A stretch of DNA of 64,000 nt from Quillaja saponaria (lineage: Eukaryota > Streptophyta > Magnoliopsida > Fabales > Quillajaceae), in assembly GCA_029379385.1 (NCBI GenBank), contig CM055611.1, positions 13,400,062 through 13,464,061 on the forward strand. Reading direction: 5' to 3'. Below, piece by piece: positions 35,566 through 47,407 of the stretch; positions within the stretch are counted from its first letter, which is position 1; every line of letters begins with the position of its first letter. A program made the position numbers and the translations under genes. The notes below the pieces were generated by a model. The model was not told where the DNA came from, did no database searches, and saw only the letters and a list, made by a program, of their open reading frames with translations.

Positions 35566-37013
35566 TGTTCTTAATTAAGAAAAAAAGCTAGTACTCTTGA
35601 GAAATTTGAGATCTTTTATACTGAAGTTCAAAAACAATTGAGAAAACACATTAAGATTGTTAGCTCTAGTCGGGCAGGTGAGTATTATGAAAACATAGGA
35701 CAACGCAAAAGTCTATGTGTCAAATACTTAGAAAATTATGGTATAGTATCTCGTTATACTATTCTAGGAAGTAGTGAACAAAATGTTGTGGCAGAAAGGT
35801 GAAATCGCACACTAAAAAATATGATGAGTTGAACTAGCCTACCAGACTATCTATGGGTAAGGTATAAAGACATCATTGTATATTTTCAATAAAGGGCATA
35901 GCAAGTCCGTACTTGAAATAACTATTAAGTTATGAAATGGAAGGAAACCCAGCTTAAATCACCTATGTGAATTTCCTGTAGAAGTACACTTATATGCTCC
36001 CACTGAGAGTAAGTTGGCTTCTAGTTATTCTTATTGCCTCTTCATAAGGTGCCAAGATCATTCTAAAAGGTACAAGTTTTATTGCCATAAAAACTAGAGT
36101 TGTGGAATCATAAACATATAAGTTTATGGAATATGATGTTGTTAATGCAAATAGTTATTCTTAGACCTACCAGGAGATTAGGATAAATTTTATTCCTCTA
36201 CCTATACAGCAAGATACATTGGTTCTTAAAACTATAATGACATCAGTAGAGGAGTCGAAGACAATTGTTCAATGAGCTTTTGTTAAGACTTCTCAACCAT
36301 ATAATGCAGTTGAGAAGGTACCCATTAATGATCCATCATGGATAGGAGATCAGTCATTCCTCTCGATTATGTGGTCCATTTAGGTGAGTCTGACTATGAT
36401 ATTCGCCATGAGGTGAATCTACTTACTTTTTCAGAAACTAGTTTCTAGTTCTCAATCATATCTATGGTAGGATACCATGAGAGATGAGATTTTACATGAC
36501 CAAGAAGGATTTCAATAGGAAGATTGAAGGGTTCAAAATCAGATTAGTTTCCAATTGATAAGTAGGATTTCAAAAGGAAGATTAAAAGGTTCAAAATCAT
36601 ATTAGTTTCCACTGGATTCACTAAAAGAGAGGGTATCGATTATAATAAAAAAATTTCTCCAGTTTCCTTTAAGGATGCTTTTAGAGCGATCATGACACTA
36701 GTAGCACATTATGACCTAGAGCAATATCAGATGTATTTGTAAACTGCCTTCCTGAATAGAAATTTTAATAAATATCTTTATATGGTGCAACCTGTTGGAT
36801 TTAAAGAGAATTGTAATCATCTTGTTTGTAGGATCAAAAAGCCCATTTAGTTAGATGTTTAAACAAGCTTTAGATAGTGATATATGAAATTTAATGACAT
36901 AAATTTTTTAGATTTTGTGGAAAATAAAGTAGATCATTGTATACCTTGAGTCCATTAGGAGAAAATTCTTCATCATTGTATATGGATTTTATTTTAATTG
37001 AAAGTAGTGATAT

Positions 37014-37570
37014 TGTAACGCCTTCCGCTCAACTAGTCCAAGTATCATAGAATTCACAATCCACACCACATGGGTTAAAATTCTATCTTAAATATATTTG
37101 GTAGTTGTAAGTTGGTCATTAGTAGTTATAAATAATACAATTACACCTCACATAATCAATAAAGGGATCTATTTTGGGTATTACAATCTTTCCTACATAA
37201 ATTATTGATGTCCCCATCAAGGCCCAATACCAGCATCCTCCCCTAGGTGATAGGTTTTTGGAGGCATAGTCTCATCATAAACTAGCCCACCACATCAATG
37301 TCGCCGTCCTTTAGAGCCCTTATCTCTGTCGGGTAGAGGATAGTACCAAGGATGCACAACCCACGTGGCCTATGCATCATGAAGGAGTAAAGCACTAATA
37401 CCATTTGTAATGCCCCAAGCTAAACTAGCCCAATTATTAAAGAATCCACAACATACTACATGAATTAAAATGCTAGCTTGATGGTATTTGGTAGTTAGTC
37501 CTTATAGGTTAGAAATAAGACAATCACACCTCCCACAAATTAATGAGTGACACTATTTTTGGGTATTACA
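37014..37570 (-). mobile_element. TRIM (terminal-repeat retrotransposon in miniature), 557 bp
   Basis: Two direct repeats, 37014-37185 and 37406-37570, start TGTAAYGCC and end GGGTATTACA, bracketing a 220-bp non-coding centre. On the minus strand the centre begins with TGGTATTAGTGC (37392-37403), 10 of 12 matches to the initiator-tRNA-Met primer site, two bases after the 5' repeat. A purine stretch GTAGGAAAGAT precedes the 3' repeat. The flanks GATAT (37009-37013) and AATAT (37571-37575) restore the copia codons S-S-D-I-A-L when the element is removed. Size, structure and position are those of a plant TRIM. Confidence 0.82.
37392..37403 (-). promoter_or_regulatory. Primer-binding site of the TRIM
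   Basis: TGGTATTAGTGC on the minus strand, against TGGTATCAGAGC for initiator tRNA-Met. Confidence 0.65.
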
Positions 37571-37857
37571 AATATAGCATTATTGAATGAGATTACGCAA
37601 TTTTGATTTACACATTTTGATATAAAGAACTTTGGGATATTTCCATTAGAACACATTACTTTTGTAGTGAGGCTTGTTGGTATGTAACAATCACACCTCC
37701 CACAAATTAATGAGTGACACTATTTTTGGGTATTACAAATATAGCATTATTGAATGAGATTACACAATTTTGATTTACACATTTTGATATAAAGAACTTT
37801 GGGATATTTCCATTAGAGAACACATTGCTTTTGCAGTAAGGCTTGTTGGTATGTAAC
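37521..37857. repeat. Tandem duplication (167-169 bp) across the TRIM/copia boundary
   Basis: Unit 1 (37521-37687) and unit 2 (37688-37857) are nearly identical. They differ at about four bases plus a GA insertion in unit 2. Each holds the last 50 bases of the TRIM repeat followed by about 115 bases of copia reverse transcriptase. The duplication therefore took place after the TRIM inserted. Confidence 0.92.
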
Positions 37858-38049
37858 AGTCTGACCTACATCTTGATCACCTAGTTACTGCCAAGAAAGT
37901 AAGAGATACTTAAAGATGATTAAGGATTTTAAACTAATCTTTAGAAGGGCCATTACAAAAAAATTTCTATATCTACATCTGCCATTTGATTTTTTATGTC
38001 CGCCCAAATGCAAACCCAAATAGATAAAAAAAATAAAAAATAATAGTTG

Positions 38050-40208
38050 TAACATGAATGGCTAGCTTATAGTATGTTGTTTTCTGTGTCCATCATCTTT
38101 CCCCCCATATAAATCGTCTGTTAACTTTATCCACATCATCACAAACTCTTATCGGTAGCTTGATTGATTGCATGACATAAGTAGGAAGCTTATTAGACTA
38201 AAGTAGTCTTACCTGCCATTGATAAGGACTTCATTTTCCACCTAGCTAGTCAATTTTTAACCTTCTCCACAATGTGCTGTTGTGACCTCCTAGTTGTTCT
38301 TCCATGGTATAGAAGCCCACCTAAGTAAAACCTTAAATCCTTAGTAGCTTTAAAACTTGTAATTTGTGCAATAGAGTGCTTCATAGCACTTTCGGTATTT
38401 TTGGAAAATAAATTCTAGTCTTCTCCAAGCTCACCTTTTGACCAGAAGCATTACCAAAATCCAAGAAAGTTTCATTGAGAATCCTAGCTTGATTAACAAA
38501 AGCTTTCATAAACATGAATAGATTGTCAACAAACATTAGGTAGGAAACAAAAGACCCCCATTTCCCTATCCGAACAAGCTTCCAAACATTATCGTTCGCC
38601 TTAGAAGTAATTAGGTGACCTAGCGTTCCATATAAAGGAAAAAAATATAAGGAGATAACTGATCCCCTTATTGTATTCCTCTATTCGACTTAAAGCTAGT
38701 AGTCCTTTCTCTATTCCAAAGAACTTGGAAGGACGTAATGGGTAATACACCCTATAATAACCTTAATAATCTGGGGATGAAACCCAGCTAGCTTAAGAGT
38801 ATCTTAAATGAAACACCCAGTCAGCCTATTATAAGCCTTTTCAAGATCGATTATAATTGCCATAAAGATTTTTTTCCTCGCTATGAAGAATTTCCTGATT
38901 AATAATTATACTATCTTGAATATTATGCCCAGGAACAAAATTTACTTAGCTGGGAGCTACAATATTAGGCAGAAATTTTTTCAACCAATTCACTATGATC
39001 TTAGGAACAATCTAATAAATCATATCGTGAAGCTTATCTGCCTAAACTGACTCAACGAGCTAGTTTGATCCATTTGGGGATGAGAGTTAAAAAAGTATCA
39101 TTCCAAGGCATTACTTATTGCAAATTGAGAAAGCAAGACTAAACAAATTAAGAAACTACTAGACACACAAAATCCCACTGATTTTGGTAAAAAAACTACT
39201 TGGAAACTGTCTAGCCTAGGAGCTTTAAAGGGATGAATTTCAAAAAGAGCTAGACAAACTTCACTGGCAATAGGCTCCAAGTTTATACCCGTTGCCATCT
39301 TATCCAGACATCCTTGAAACTAGATAGATGGAAACAACATCTTCCTTCCTACTTGCTCTTCTATAAAAAGATTATTACAGTATCTCACTTCCATTGTTTG
39401 GGGTTCCTTATTGTCCTCTACCTAAGAGCACCTATCATCTTTAAGCATGGCTAACTTGTTTTTCCTTCTTTGAATTAATGTAGTAGTATGGAAAAACTTA
39501 GTGTTTCTATCACCAGCCACAATCCATTTACTTCTAGATTTTTAATACCACATCAACTCCTCTTGATGAATAATATCCATAAGCTCCCTATGAACCTCCC
39601 ACTCCTTTTGACAAAAAGCATGAGAATACCAAACCTCCAACTCTTTTTGAATTCCTTCAAGTCTTGCCACCCTCTTTTTCCTTCTAAAAATATGGCCAAA
39701 CACATTTTTATTCCAATCCTTAAGGCGCTTTGCTAATTGGTCCAACCTCTCATGCATATTAGTCTCATGATGCCAATTCCTCAATAAGAAATCTCAAAAA
39801 CCCTTATGACAAAGCCAAGCCGTGTCAAAGCGAAAAGACCGATTCTGAGCTATACGATTCCTACCAGTGAATGAGATTATGGTTAGAACTAATTTAGGGT
39901 AGCACTTTCACAAATGAATTCCTATGCAAATTAACCTCCTATGAGTTCACTAATACTCTTTCCAACCTCTTAAATACTCACAATAATCATTGTCTTTGAG
40001 CTCCTTTTCAAGTAAATTTAGATCTTTTGCAACTATATCTATGAAATTGCAGTCATCAAACTAACTATGAAACTCATTACACTTACTAACATTAACAGGT
40101 ACTCCCTTTCCTTTTCTCAACAACAATGGTAATTTAATTAAAGTTTCCAAGCAAGCACCATGACCCATTTAAATTTTATGCCATCTAACTCACCTCTCTT
40201 TATAGATC
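38050..40208 (-). pseudogene. L1-type LINE ORF2 remnant (endonuclease tail and reverse transcriptase)
   Basis: Read from 40208 downwards: endonuclease-tail residues (RNSFVKVLP, SFRFDTAWLCHKGF), the linker LKDWNKNVFGHIFRRKKRVARLEGIQKEL (39730-39640), HQEELMWY, SRSKWIVAGDRNTKFFH and the reverse-transcriptase start ALFEIHPFKAPRLDSFQ (39240). Next are LAGFHPQIIKVIIGCI (38790), KWGSFVSYLMFVDNLF (38560, where the catalytic A-D-D is changed to V-D-N) and SGQKVSLEKTRIYF (38440). The maturase-like YLGG..HGRTTRRSQQHIVEKVK and MAGKTTLV precede RRFIWG (38110). Stops and frameshifts are common. The 3' zinc finger and tail are missing; the sequence gives way to copia at about 37955-38050. The 5' half lies beyond the copia insertion at 44999-46990. 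Confidence 0.8.
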
Positions 40209-40213
40209 CCTAC
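40209..40213. repeat. Target duplication CCTAC, left
   Basis: Identical to 44994-44998. Confidence 0.92.
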
Positions 40214-40463
40214 TGTTATAGTGTAAATATAAGAAGCTTAACTAGTGGGTCAAATTTTCTTATTTATAGTTTCCTTATTTATGTGTAATTTCTATTATGT
40301 ATCTGGCTGATATTTAGTCTACATTCATCATGTTAGGTAGACACATATTTGGTTGATATTTAGTCTAGGTTTACTATGTTAGGTAAACACTTTAACCTAT
40401 AAATAGAGGCTCCCTCTTGTACATTTAAAATCATCTGAATATACATTCTTCTTATATTCAACA
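40214..40463 (+). repeat. 5' LTR of the complete copia element
   Basis: Starts TGTTATAGTG and ends ATATTCAACA. It carries CTATAAATAGAGGCTCC (40397-40413), a TATA box with its typical downstream context. Two internal copies of TTAGTCTA followed by TATGTTAGGTARACAC (40315-40345 and 40361-40390) form a short direct repeat in U3. Confidence 0.95.
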
Positions 40464-40475
40464 TGGTATCAGAGC
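40464..40475 (+). promoter_or_regulatory. Primer-binding site, initiator tRNA-Met
   Basis: TGGTATCAGAGC, a perfect match to the usual plant copia primer site, directly after the LTR. Confidence 0.95.
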
Positions 40476-40620
40476 TTAGGGAGAAAAAAAATCTAATTTT
40501 TATTTTTCGCTGTGTTTCTTTCCAACGTGTCTCTCTATTGCTGTGTTTCATTCTAGCAGTACTATTATTGTTCATTGAGGGTACTGTTTATCACACTGTT
40601 CATCGGTACACTTCATCGGT

Positions 40621-43600
40621 ATGTCTACCTCTGAAAAATCTGAAATCGGTATGTCAAAACCTAGTACTTTTACCTCTGTGTTTTCTAGATCCCTTATTAT
40701 TACTACTGAGAAATTGAATGGATCTAATTATTTGTCTTGGGCTGCATTTGTTGAGTTATGGTTTCTGGGACAAGGATATGAAAATCATCTCACGAAATCA
40801 TTGGCTGATATTCTAACCCCTGAACAACCCAATTGGAAAAAGATCGATGCCCAATTATACAGTTTACTTTGGGCATCCCTTGAACCTTCTATATTGCAGA
40901 TTTTTCAGGTACATAAGACATGTTTTAAATTGTGGAAACGGGCCAGAAGTTTATACACTAATGATATCCAACGTTTTTACACTGTGGTTTCTAATCTATT
41001 GAATCTAAAGTAGGCTGATCAGGATATGTCCACCTATTTGGGCAAGATTCAGAATGTCAAAGCTGAATTTGCTGAAATATTACCTTTTACCACTAATCTG
41101 GCTGACCAAGAGGCACAAATGGACAAACTATTCATGATTTTCACTCTATATGGCCTTCGAGCTAATCTTGATCCAGTTCGCCATTAGATATTAGCTAGTC
41201 TTACTATTCCTTCCATGGAAGAAGTGTTTGCTTGATTGCTACGTATCTCCTTTCCGATAGTAACACATGTTGAGAATCCATCTCCTGATTCTTTAGTCTT
41301 GATCTCTCACTCTAGTACTCGCGGAGGTCGTGGTCGAGGAGGTCGGGGTCGTAGACGTCCTCAATGCACTCATTGTAACAGGATGGGCCATACCAAGGAA
41401 AAATGTTACCAACTGATTGGTTATCCGGGTCCTACAGCTAATATTGTTCAGTCAGCCAATTCACTTGAAGTTTCACCATCTAAAGACAAGCCTCTTAATG
41501 TCTCATTATCAGCTATTGAATATGATAAGTTCCTATAGTATCAAGCTACCCAACAATCTTCTCATGGTAATTCTGTCGCTTACCTCCCTCAGACCTCTTC
41601 TGACATTTGGATTCTTGATTATGGTACCTTTGATCACATATCTGGTAATCCCAAACTTTTTTTAAGTATTAGTAATCCATCATCACTTTCCACTGTCACT
41701 ATAGCTAATGGTTCCACAACCATTGCTAAAGGTATAGGTCAAGCTATACCATTATCTTCTTTGCCTTTAGAGTCTGTACTTTATGTCCTTGAATGTTCAT
41801 TCAGTCTGATTTCTATTAGTCAATTGACTCGTTCTCTCAATTGTTCTAGTCACTTTCATTGATGATTTCTTTACTATACATGACCGACGTACGGGACGAA
41901 CGATTGGCACAGGGCGTGAGTCACATGGCCTCTACCATCTTACCACACTACCTACATCTTCAGTGGCTTGATCTACAAATGTGTCACCTATTCTCATTCA
42001 TAGTCGGTTGGGTCATCCTAGTCTATCCAAGCTTCAGAAAATGGTTCCTCATTTGTTATCTCTGTCATCTTTAAATTGTGAGTCGTGTTAGCTTGGCAAG
42101 CACATACGTGTTTCGTTTCCAAAGCATAGTCATTTTAGAGCAGAGTCTCCATTTCATCTTGTTCATACTGATGTTTGGGGTCCTAGTCATGGTAGTTCAT
42201 CTTTGGGATTTCAGTATTTTGTAACTTTTATTGATGACTATTTTCATTGCACGTGGTTATTTTAATGAAAAATTGTTCTGAGTTATTTTCTATATTCCAA
42301 CAGTTTTGTGCTGAAATTAAAACATAATTTGGTGTTTTTATTCGTATTTTGCGTAGTGATAATGCACGTGAATATTTTTCTACATCATTTCAGCACTTTA
42401 TGATATCTCAAGGTATGCTGCATCAATCATCTTATTCTTACACCCCTCAACAAAATAGAGTTACTGAGAGCAAAAATAGACATTTAATTGAAACAGCTCG
42501 CACTTTATTACTTCATGGTCATGTTCCACTTTGGTTTTGGGGTGATGCTATACTTACTGCATGCTACCTTCTTAATCGCATGTCATCTTCTATATTGCAT
42601 AAAAAAATTCCATATTCTATCATCTTTCCTAATCATCCCTTATATTCACTTCTGCTTTGTATCTTTGGTTGCATTTGTTTTGTTCATGATCTAACACCTG
42701 GACTGGATAAACTCTCTTCCAAATCAATTAAGTACATCTTCTTAGGTTATTCTCGCCTTCAAAAAGGGTATAAATGTTACTGTCCAGATAAGAATCGTTA
42801 CTTCACCTCCGCTAATGTCACATCTTTTGAGGAATCTTCATTCTTTCCCTCGACTATTTCAGATTCACCTTCTATCTCTGAGGCTCTTCCGGTTCCTTAT
42901 TTTAGACCAAATGACTATGCATCATCTGCATCACTACCTGATCTTCTAGCAGACACTATTGATGTACCTGATGACTCACTTTTTGTACCAACACTTTTCC
43001 GTGCCTCAGATCCTGCTTCACCACCTATTTTAAGAAGAGGTACTCGTTCAACTTGTAATCCTTATCCTATTTATACTTTTTTGAGTTATCATCGTTTATC
43101 TTCACCCTATTATGCATTTGTATCCTTTTTGTCTTCTATTTCTATTCCAAAGTCCACCAGTGATGCTCTTGCTCATCCCTGGTGGCGGCAGTCCATGGTT
43201 GATGAAATGAACGCCTTACATACTAATGGTACTTGGGAACTGGTCTCTTTACCTTATGAAAAATTCACTGTTAGATGTAAATGGGTATACACCGTAAAAG
43301 TTCATCCTGATGGTTCCGTTGATCGCTTAAAGGCTAAATTGGTAGCAAAAGGTTACACTCAGGTCTATGGTGTGGATAATTCAGAAACTCTCTCTCTCGT
43401 AGCTAAAATTACATCTGTCAGGGTATTTATATCTCTAGCTGCTATTTTTGATTAGCCACTCTATCAATTGGACATAAAAAATGCTTTCTTACATGGTGAC
43501 CTTGATGAAGAAGTCTTTATGGAGCAACCACCTGATTTTGTTGCTCAGGTGGAGTCCGGTATGTTGTGTAGATTGAAAAAGTCTTTATATGGCTTAAAGC

Positions 43601-44688
43601 AATCTCCTAGAGCTTGGTTTGGTAGATTTAGTGAAGTTTTTCTTAGTTTTGGCCTTCAGAGGTGTATTGTTGATCGCTCAGTTTTCTATAAGCATACACC
43701 TAATGGTAGAATTATTTTAATTGTATGTGTGAATGATATTGTGATTACAGGTGATGATAATCATAGGATTCAACAATTGAAATCATTCCTATAGTCTAAG
43801 TTTCAAACTAAAGACTTAGGACAGCTAAAATACTTTTTGGGCATTGAGGTTGCAGGATCACAATTGGGTATTTGCCTTTCTCAAAGAAAGTATTGTCTGG
43901 ATGTCTTGAGTGATATAGGTATGTTGGATTCCAAACCTATAGATACTCCTATGGATCCCAACACTAAACTTGTACCAGATGAGGGGGAGCTACTAACAAA
44001 TCCTAAGCAATATAGACGTCTTGTTGGTAAGCTGAATTATCTCACAGTCACTAGACTAGATATTGCTTTTGCAACTAGTATGGTTAGCCAATTTCTTTCT
44101 CAGCCTCGAACATCTCATTGGAATGTTGTTATTCGTATCCTAAGATACCTTAAAACTGTACCTGGAAAGGGATTATTATATAAGAATCATGGGCACACTC
44201 TAGTTCGAGGACATGGTCATGGTCATACATTAGTCCATAAACATAATTCTACTCCAATTCAAGGTTATAGCGATGCTGATTGGGCAGGCTCTCAATTTGA
44301 CAGAAGATCTACTACAGGATACTGTATATTTCTGGGTGAAAATCTTGTTTCATGGAAAAGCAAAAAGCAGATTGTTGTTGCAAGATCCAATGTTGAATTT
44401 GAATATAGGGCCATGACTCATACCACTGTTTAGTTAGTTTGGTTAAAAAATCTATTAGACGAACTTGGATTTCAGCACTCACAGCCTATGGAGTTAGTAT
44501 GTGATAATCAAGCTACATTACATATTGCATCAAATCCAGTCTTTTATGAACGAAGAAAACATATAGAAGTTAATTGTCATTTCGTTCGTGCGAAGCTTAT
44601 GGATAATACAATCAAGACTACATATGCAAAATCAGAAGATCAGTTAGCAGACTTATTCACAAAATCTTTAGTAGGAAACCAATTGTGA
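40621..44688 (+). pseudogene. gag-pol polyprotein of the complete copia element, disabled by stop codons
   Basis: One frame (about 1356 codons) spans the polyprotein: gag from MSTSEKSEIG (40621), TTEKLNGSNYLSWAA, an RG-rich stretch, the zinc knuckle CTHCNRMGHTKEKC (41365-41406), protease (WILDYGTFDH, 41608), integrase (RSDNAREYF, 42352; PQQNRVTESKNRHLIE, 42445), reverse transcriptase (GCKWVYTVK-like at 43270, LDIKNAFLHGDLDEEVFMEQP, 43465) and RNase H (YSDADWAGSQFDRRSTTGYC; the tail DQLADLFTKSL ends at 44688). In-frame stops lie at 41011, 41187, 41233, 41539, 43453, 43792 and 44431. A +1 shift near 41848 is undone by a -1 shift near 42265. The protease D-S-G has become D-Y-G and the catalytic Y-V-D-D is C-V-N-D (43726-43737). 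It cannot act on its own. Confidence 0.93.
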
Positions 44689-44734
44689 TATCTATGCAAC
44701 AAGCTTGGAACATATAATTTTTATGCTCCGGCTT

Positions 44735-44743
44735 GAGGGGGAG
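44735..44743 (+). promoter_or_regulatory. Polypurine tract
   Basis: GAGGGGGAG directly before the 3' LTR; the priming site for plus-strand DNA synthesis. Confidence 0.9.
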
Positions 44744-44993
44744 TGTTAGAGTGTAAATATAGGCAGCTTAATTAGTGGGTTAAATTTCATTATTTATAGT
44801 TTCCTTATTTATGTGTAATTTCTATTATATATCTGGCTAATATTTAGTCTACATTCATTATGTTAGGTAGACACGTATTTGGTTGATATTTAGTCTAGGT
44901 TCACTATGTTAGGTAAACACTTTAGTCTATAAATAGAGGCTCCCTCTTTTATATTTAAAATCATCTGAATATACATTCTTCTTATATTCAACA
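44744..44993 (+). repeat. 3' LTR of the complete copia element
   Basis: 250 bp, the same length as the 5' LTR, starting TGTTAGAGTG and ending ATATTCAACA. Confidence 0.95.
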
Positions 44994-44998
44994 CCTAC
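44994..44998. repeat. Target duplication CCTAC, right
   Basis: Identical to 40209-40213. Confidence 0.92.
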
Positions 44999-46990
44999 GA
45001 ATATCATCCTGAGGGCTCGCATACCTTTCACTATACAATGAATAAACTAAGTAGAAGAGTTTATCAACATAACCTCAACAATGTTATCCTTCTATAGAAC
45101 CCAAATTCCTCCCAAAAAACCATGCACTATTTCAATTATAAAATTACCATAACCAAGTTTTTTAATCACTTGCATCCATTTATCCTTGGTTCTAGGAAAT
45201 AAGAATGTAAGGCTTTTGATCCCTTAGAAAATTCTTCATAACGTCAATGAAAGAGAAGCATCTTACCCACATCAATTGCAAGACAAGACTATCATTAAAT
45301 AATTAATAGGGGGAAAAGAACACTTCCTTGCATGAGGAGTAACCTTATTGCACTATCATCAACCACCATTTGATCCTCCTATTTGGAAATTACTATTTAA
45401 GGTTCCATACATTGCAGTATCATCTTTCTCCTCATCCTAAGCCATTCCGTCTGGTGGTTTCGGTGGCATTATTACTAGAATCTGGGAAGAATAATTATTT
45501 TTGGTAGTTGGTATGAGTCCTTATCACAATAATTCCTTTCAATTACCACATAACTAAACTCCTTATTGATAATAACTTGCATCTGCTCCCCATTTAGCTC
45601 ATCAACATTCATTTGGGGCCATTGTCCTCACCACTTTTCTATCTAGCTGAGATCCATTTCTCTTCCTAGGCCCATGAACTTTTGGCCCACTCAAATCATC
45701 CCTATTTACATAATCAGTGCTAAATCTTTAGGTTTCACTTTCCTTATCACTCTTCCAGTTATTATAGCTTCGAGACATTCTAGCCACACCATCCTCATTT
45801 CCTTTGTTATTTGTGTCTCAATAGTCAACCTCCTATAATCCAGTGAGTTATCATTTGTTCCCTTAAAAACTAGCAACAACTTCCTTATCTTGTGGATCCA
45901 ACATAATAAACCTAGAACCCCCCGCAATATCATTCTAGTGAGATGGCTTCTTTGTTTCCCCTCCCTACTCTTCTATTTGGCCACCTCCTTAATCCTACCT
46001 ACACTTTTATTCCTAACTCTCTTTGACCCTTCTTGACAAGCATCCATTCACCATAATTTTTCCGCATTTCGAGAAGTGTAAAGAGCCTCCCATCCACTTA
46101 CTATCCATTTCATTCATCAAAATCTCCCTTTCCTCATGAGCCTTTTCTAGTTGTTCCCTGGCCTGAGGGCGTAGCTCCATTGTATTTCCATAGTGTCCAC
46201 ATTGAAAACAAACTAGATGTAGACCTTTATATTTGATGCGTCTTTGCTTCCTAAGCATATATTTGGACTTAAGGGGCTAAGTCAAATCCACTTCCATAAG
46301 CATTCGGGAAAAGTTACCATGATCAGCCCTACTTGCCTTAGTAACATACTTAATAGGTTTCTTAATGCATTTGGACAACTTTATAAGGGAAAGTGTTGTC
46401 ATTGTATTCAATTGGGATGCATGGAAATCTAACCCACACTACTACTTTGTATGTCTTTGCGAACCAAGGATCCAATCCCAACACTTGATAGTAAGATAAT
46501 GATCAAGCATTAACCATGGTTCCTCCAGCAAACACCATAGAAGCATCTGCCTTTAAGAGAAAACCAAATCAAAAAAATTTGTTTTCCAAATCCACCACTT
46601 TTAGCACTCCCTTTAGCTTCCATATTTAATAAAGCTTCTTGTACAAGAAGTTATACACTATACGTTTAACTTAAAGTTTGATGATAATTGACTTTCCATG
46701 GCCATCTTAGCCTACGATTTTCTTCTTTCGCTAGACTATTAATAGGGCAGTCCTCGTTCTTATTAAGACTTATATCCTGCTCATCATCCTCATTATCGAA
46801 ATCATAGTCACTTCCTTCTTCATCCCCTCCAGAAGTCTTTATTGACTCATCCAAGATCTCAACCCCTACCATAAACTCCTTGAACCAGATCCTTGTCTTC
46901 TCCGCATCCTTTAATAATTGGGCTTCCTTCTCCATTTTATAAGCCATCCTCCCCTATTTTGACCTTTTCATTGCTCCAGTTGAGTAAATA
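44999..46990 (-). pseudogene. L1-type LINE, 5' half: ORF1 and endonuclease start
   Basis: ORF1 begins at about 46947 (MAYKMEKEAQLLK) with an acidic linker SGGDEEGSDYDFDNEDDEQD and LRWPWKVNYHQTLS (46720-46670). The DUF4283 domain continues in broken frames with FLLKADASMVFAGG and VWVRFPCIPIEYNDNTFPY (46420-46365). Then come a zinc-knuckle region IKYKGLHLVCFQCGHYG (46235-46185) that has lost its later His/Cys, and a basic linker. At 45190-45060 endonuclease residues (HGFLGGIWVLYK-like) appear and run to the copia insertion at 44998. They continue at 40208, so the LINE was whole before copia came in. Several stops break both ORFs. Confidence 0.78.
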
Positions 46991-47407
46991 TAACGACGAT
47001 GACAACTTGCTGCGCTCACTCCTTCTTTCACTCATCAAGAGAAATTATTTTGTTAAATTAAATTAACACTTTTTCAAAATGGCTATGCCTCAGTCTTTTA
47101 ACTTCAAGAGTTGTCAATTTTATTTTAGTTAGGACTCAACTAATTTTATTAGTGTTAAAATAAAATAACTCTTATCTTATTTAAATAAGAGTTCTGCTAA
47201 TTCTGAAAACATTATAAAATAATTTTGAGTTATTTTAATTAAAATTCCAATAAATTTAATGCCAGCATAGATGCCATTGTCAAGGCAATTAGATTTTTTT
47301 TTCTTTAATTTTTCATCATTAATTTTTTTCAAGCAATTTGAAATCAATAAAATCAAGAAAAAGAAAATTGATTTCTAGATTCCTTAAAAATAATTAGTTA
47401 TAATTAA
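46991..47407. other. Probable LINE leader, then no feature
   Basis: 46991-47045 is probably LINE 5' sequence. The remainder is AT-rich without a feature. Confidence 0.35.

Larger units (their letters stand above)
35570..37955 (+). pseudogene. Outer Ty1/copia element, 3' part (integrase, reverse transcriptase, RNase H start)
   Basis: Integrase core: FYTEVQKQLRKHIKIV followed by AGEYYENIGQRK (35615-35710), then SEQNVVAER (35765-35800). Reverse transcriptase: EGIDYNKKISPVSFKDAFR-like residues (36620-36690), MVQPVGFKENC (36782-36815), a KKPI-LDV block that corresponds to the conserved LKKSIYGLK (36835), and ..SSDIALLNEITQF (37005 and 37575), split by a TRIM. The connection region SDLHLDHLVTAKKVRRYLK lies at 37860-37920. 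All frames are broken. It is joined at about 37955 to unrelated LINE sequence on the other strand. Confidence 0.72.
40214..44993 (+). mobile_element. Complete Ty1/copia retrotransposon (4780 bp) inserted in the LINE
   Basis: Two 250-bp LTRs, a perfect 12-base primer site, a polypurine tract and a perfect 5-bp target duplication CCTAC (40209-40213, 44994-44998) define it exactly. By eye the LTRs differ at about 16 of 250 positions, so the insertion is old, but it is younger than the LINE that it splits. The internal order is gag, protease, integrase, reverse transcriptase, RNase H, the order of Ty1/copia. Confidence 0.95.
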
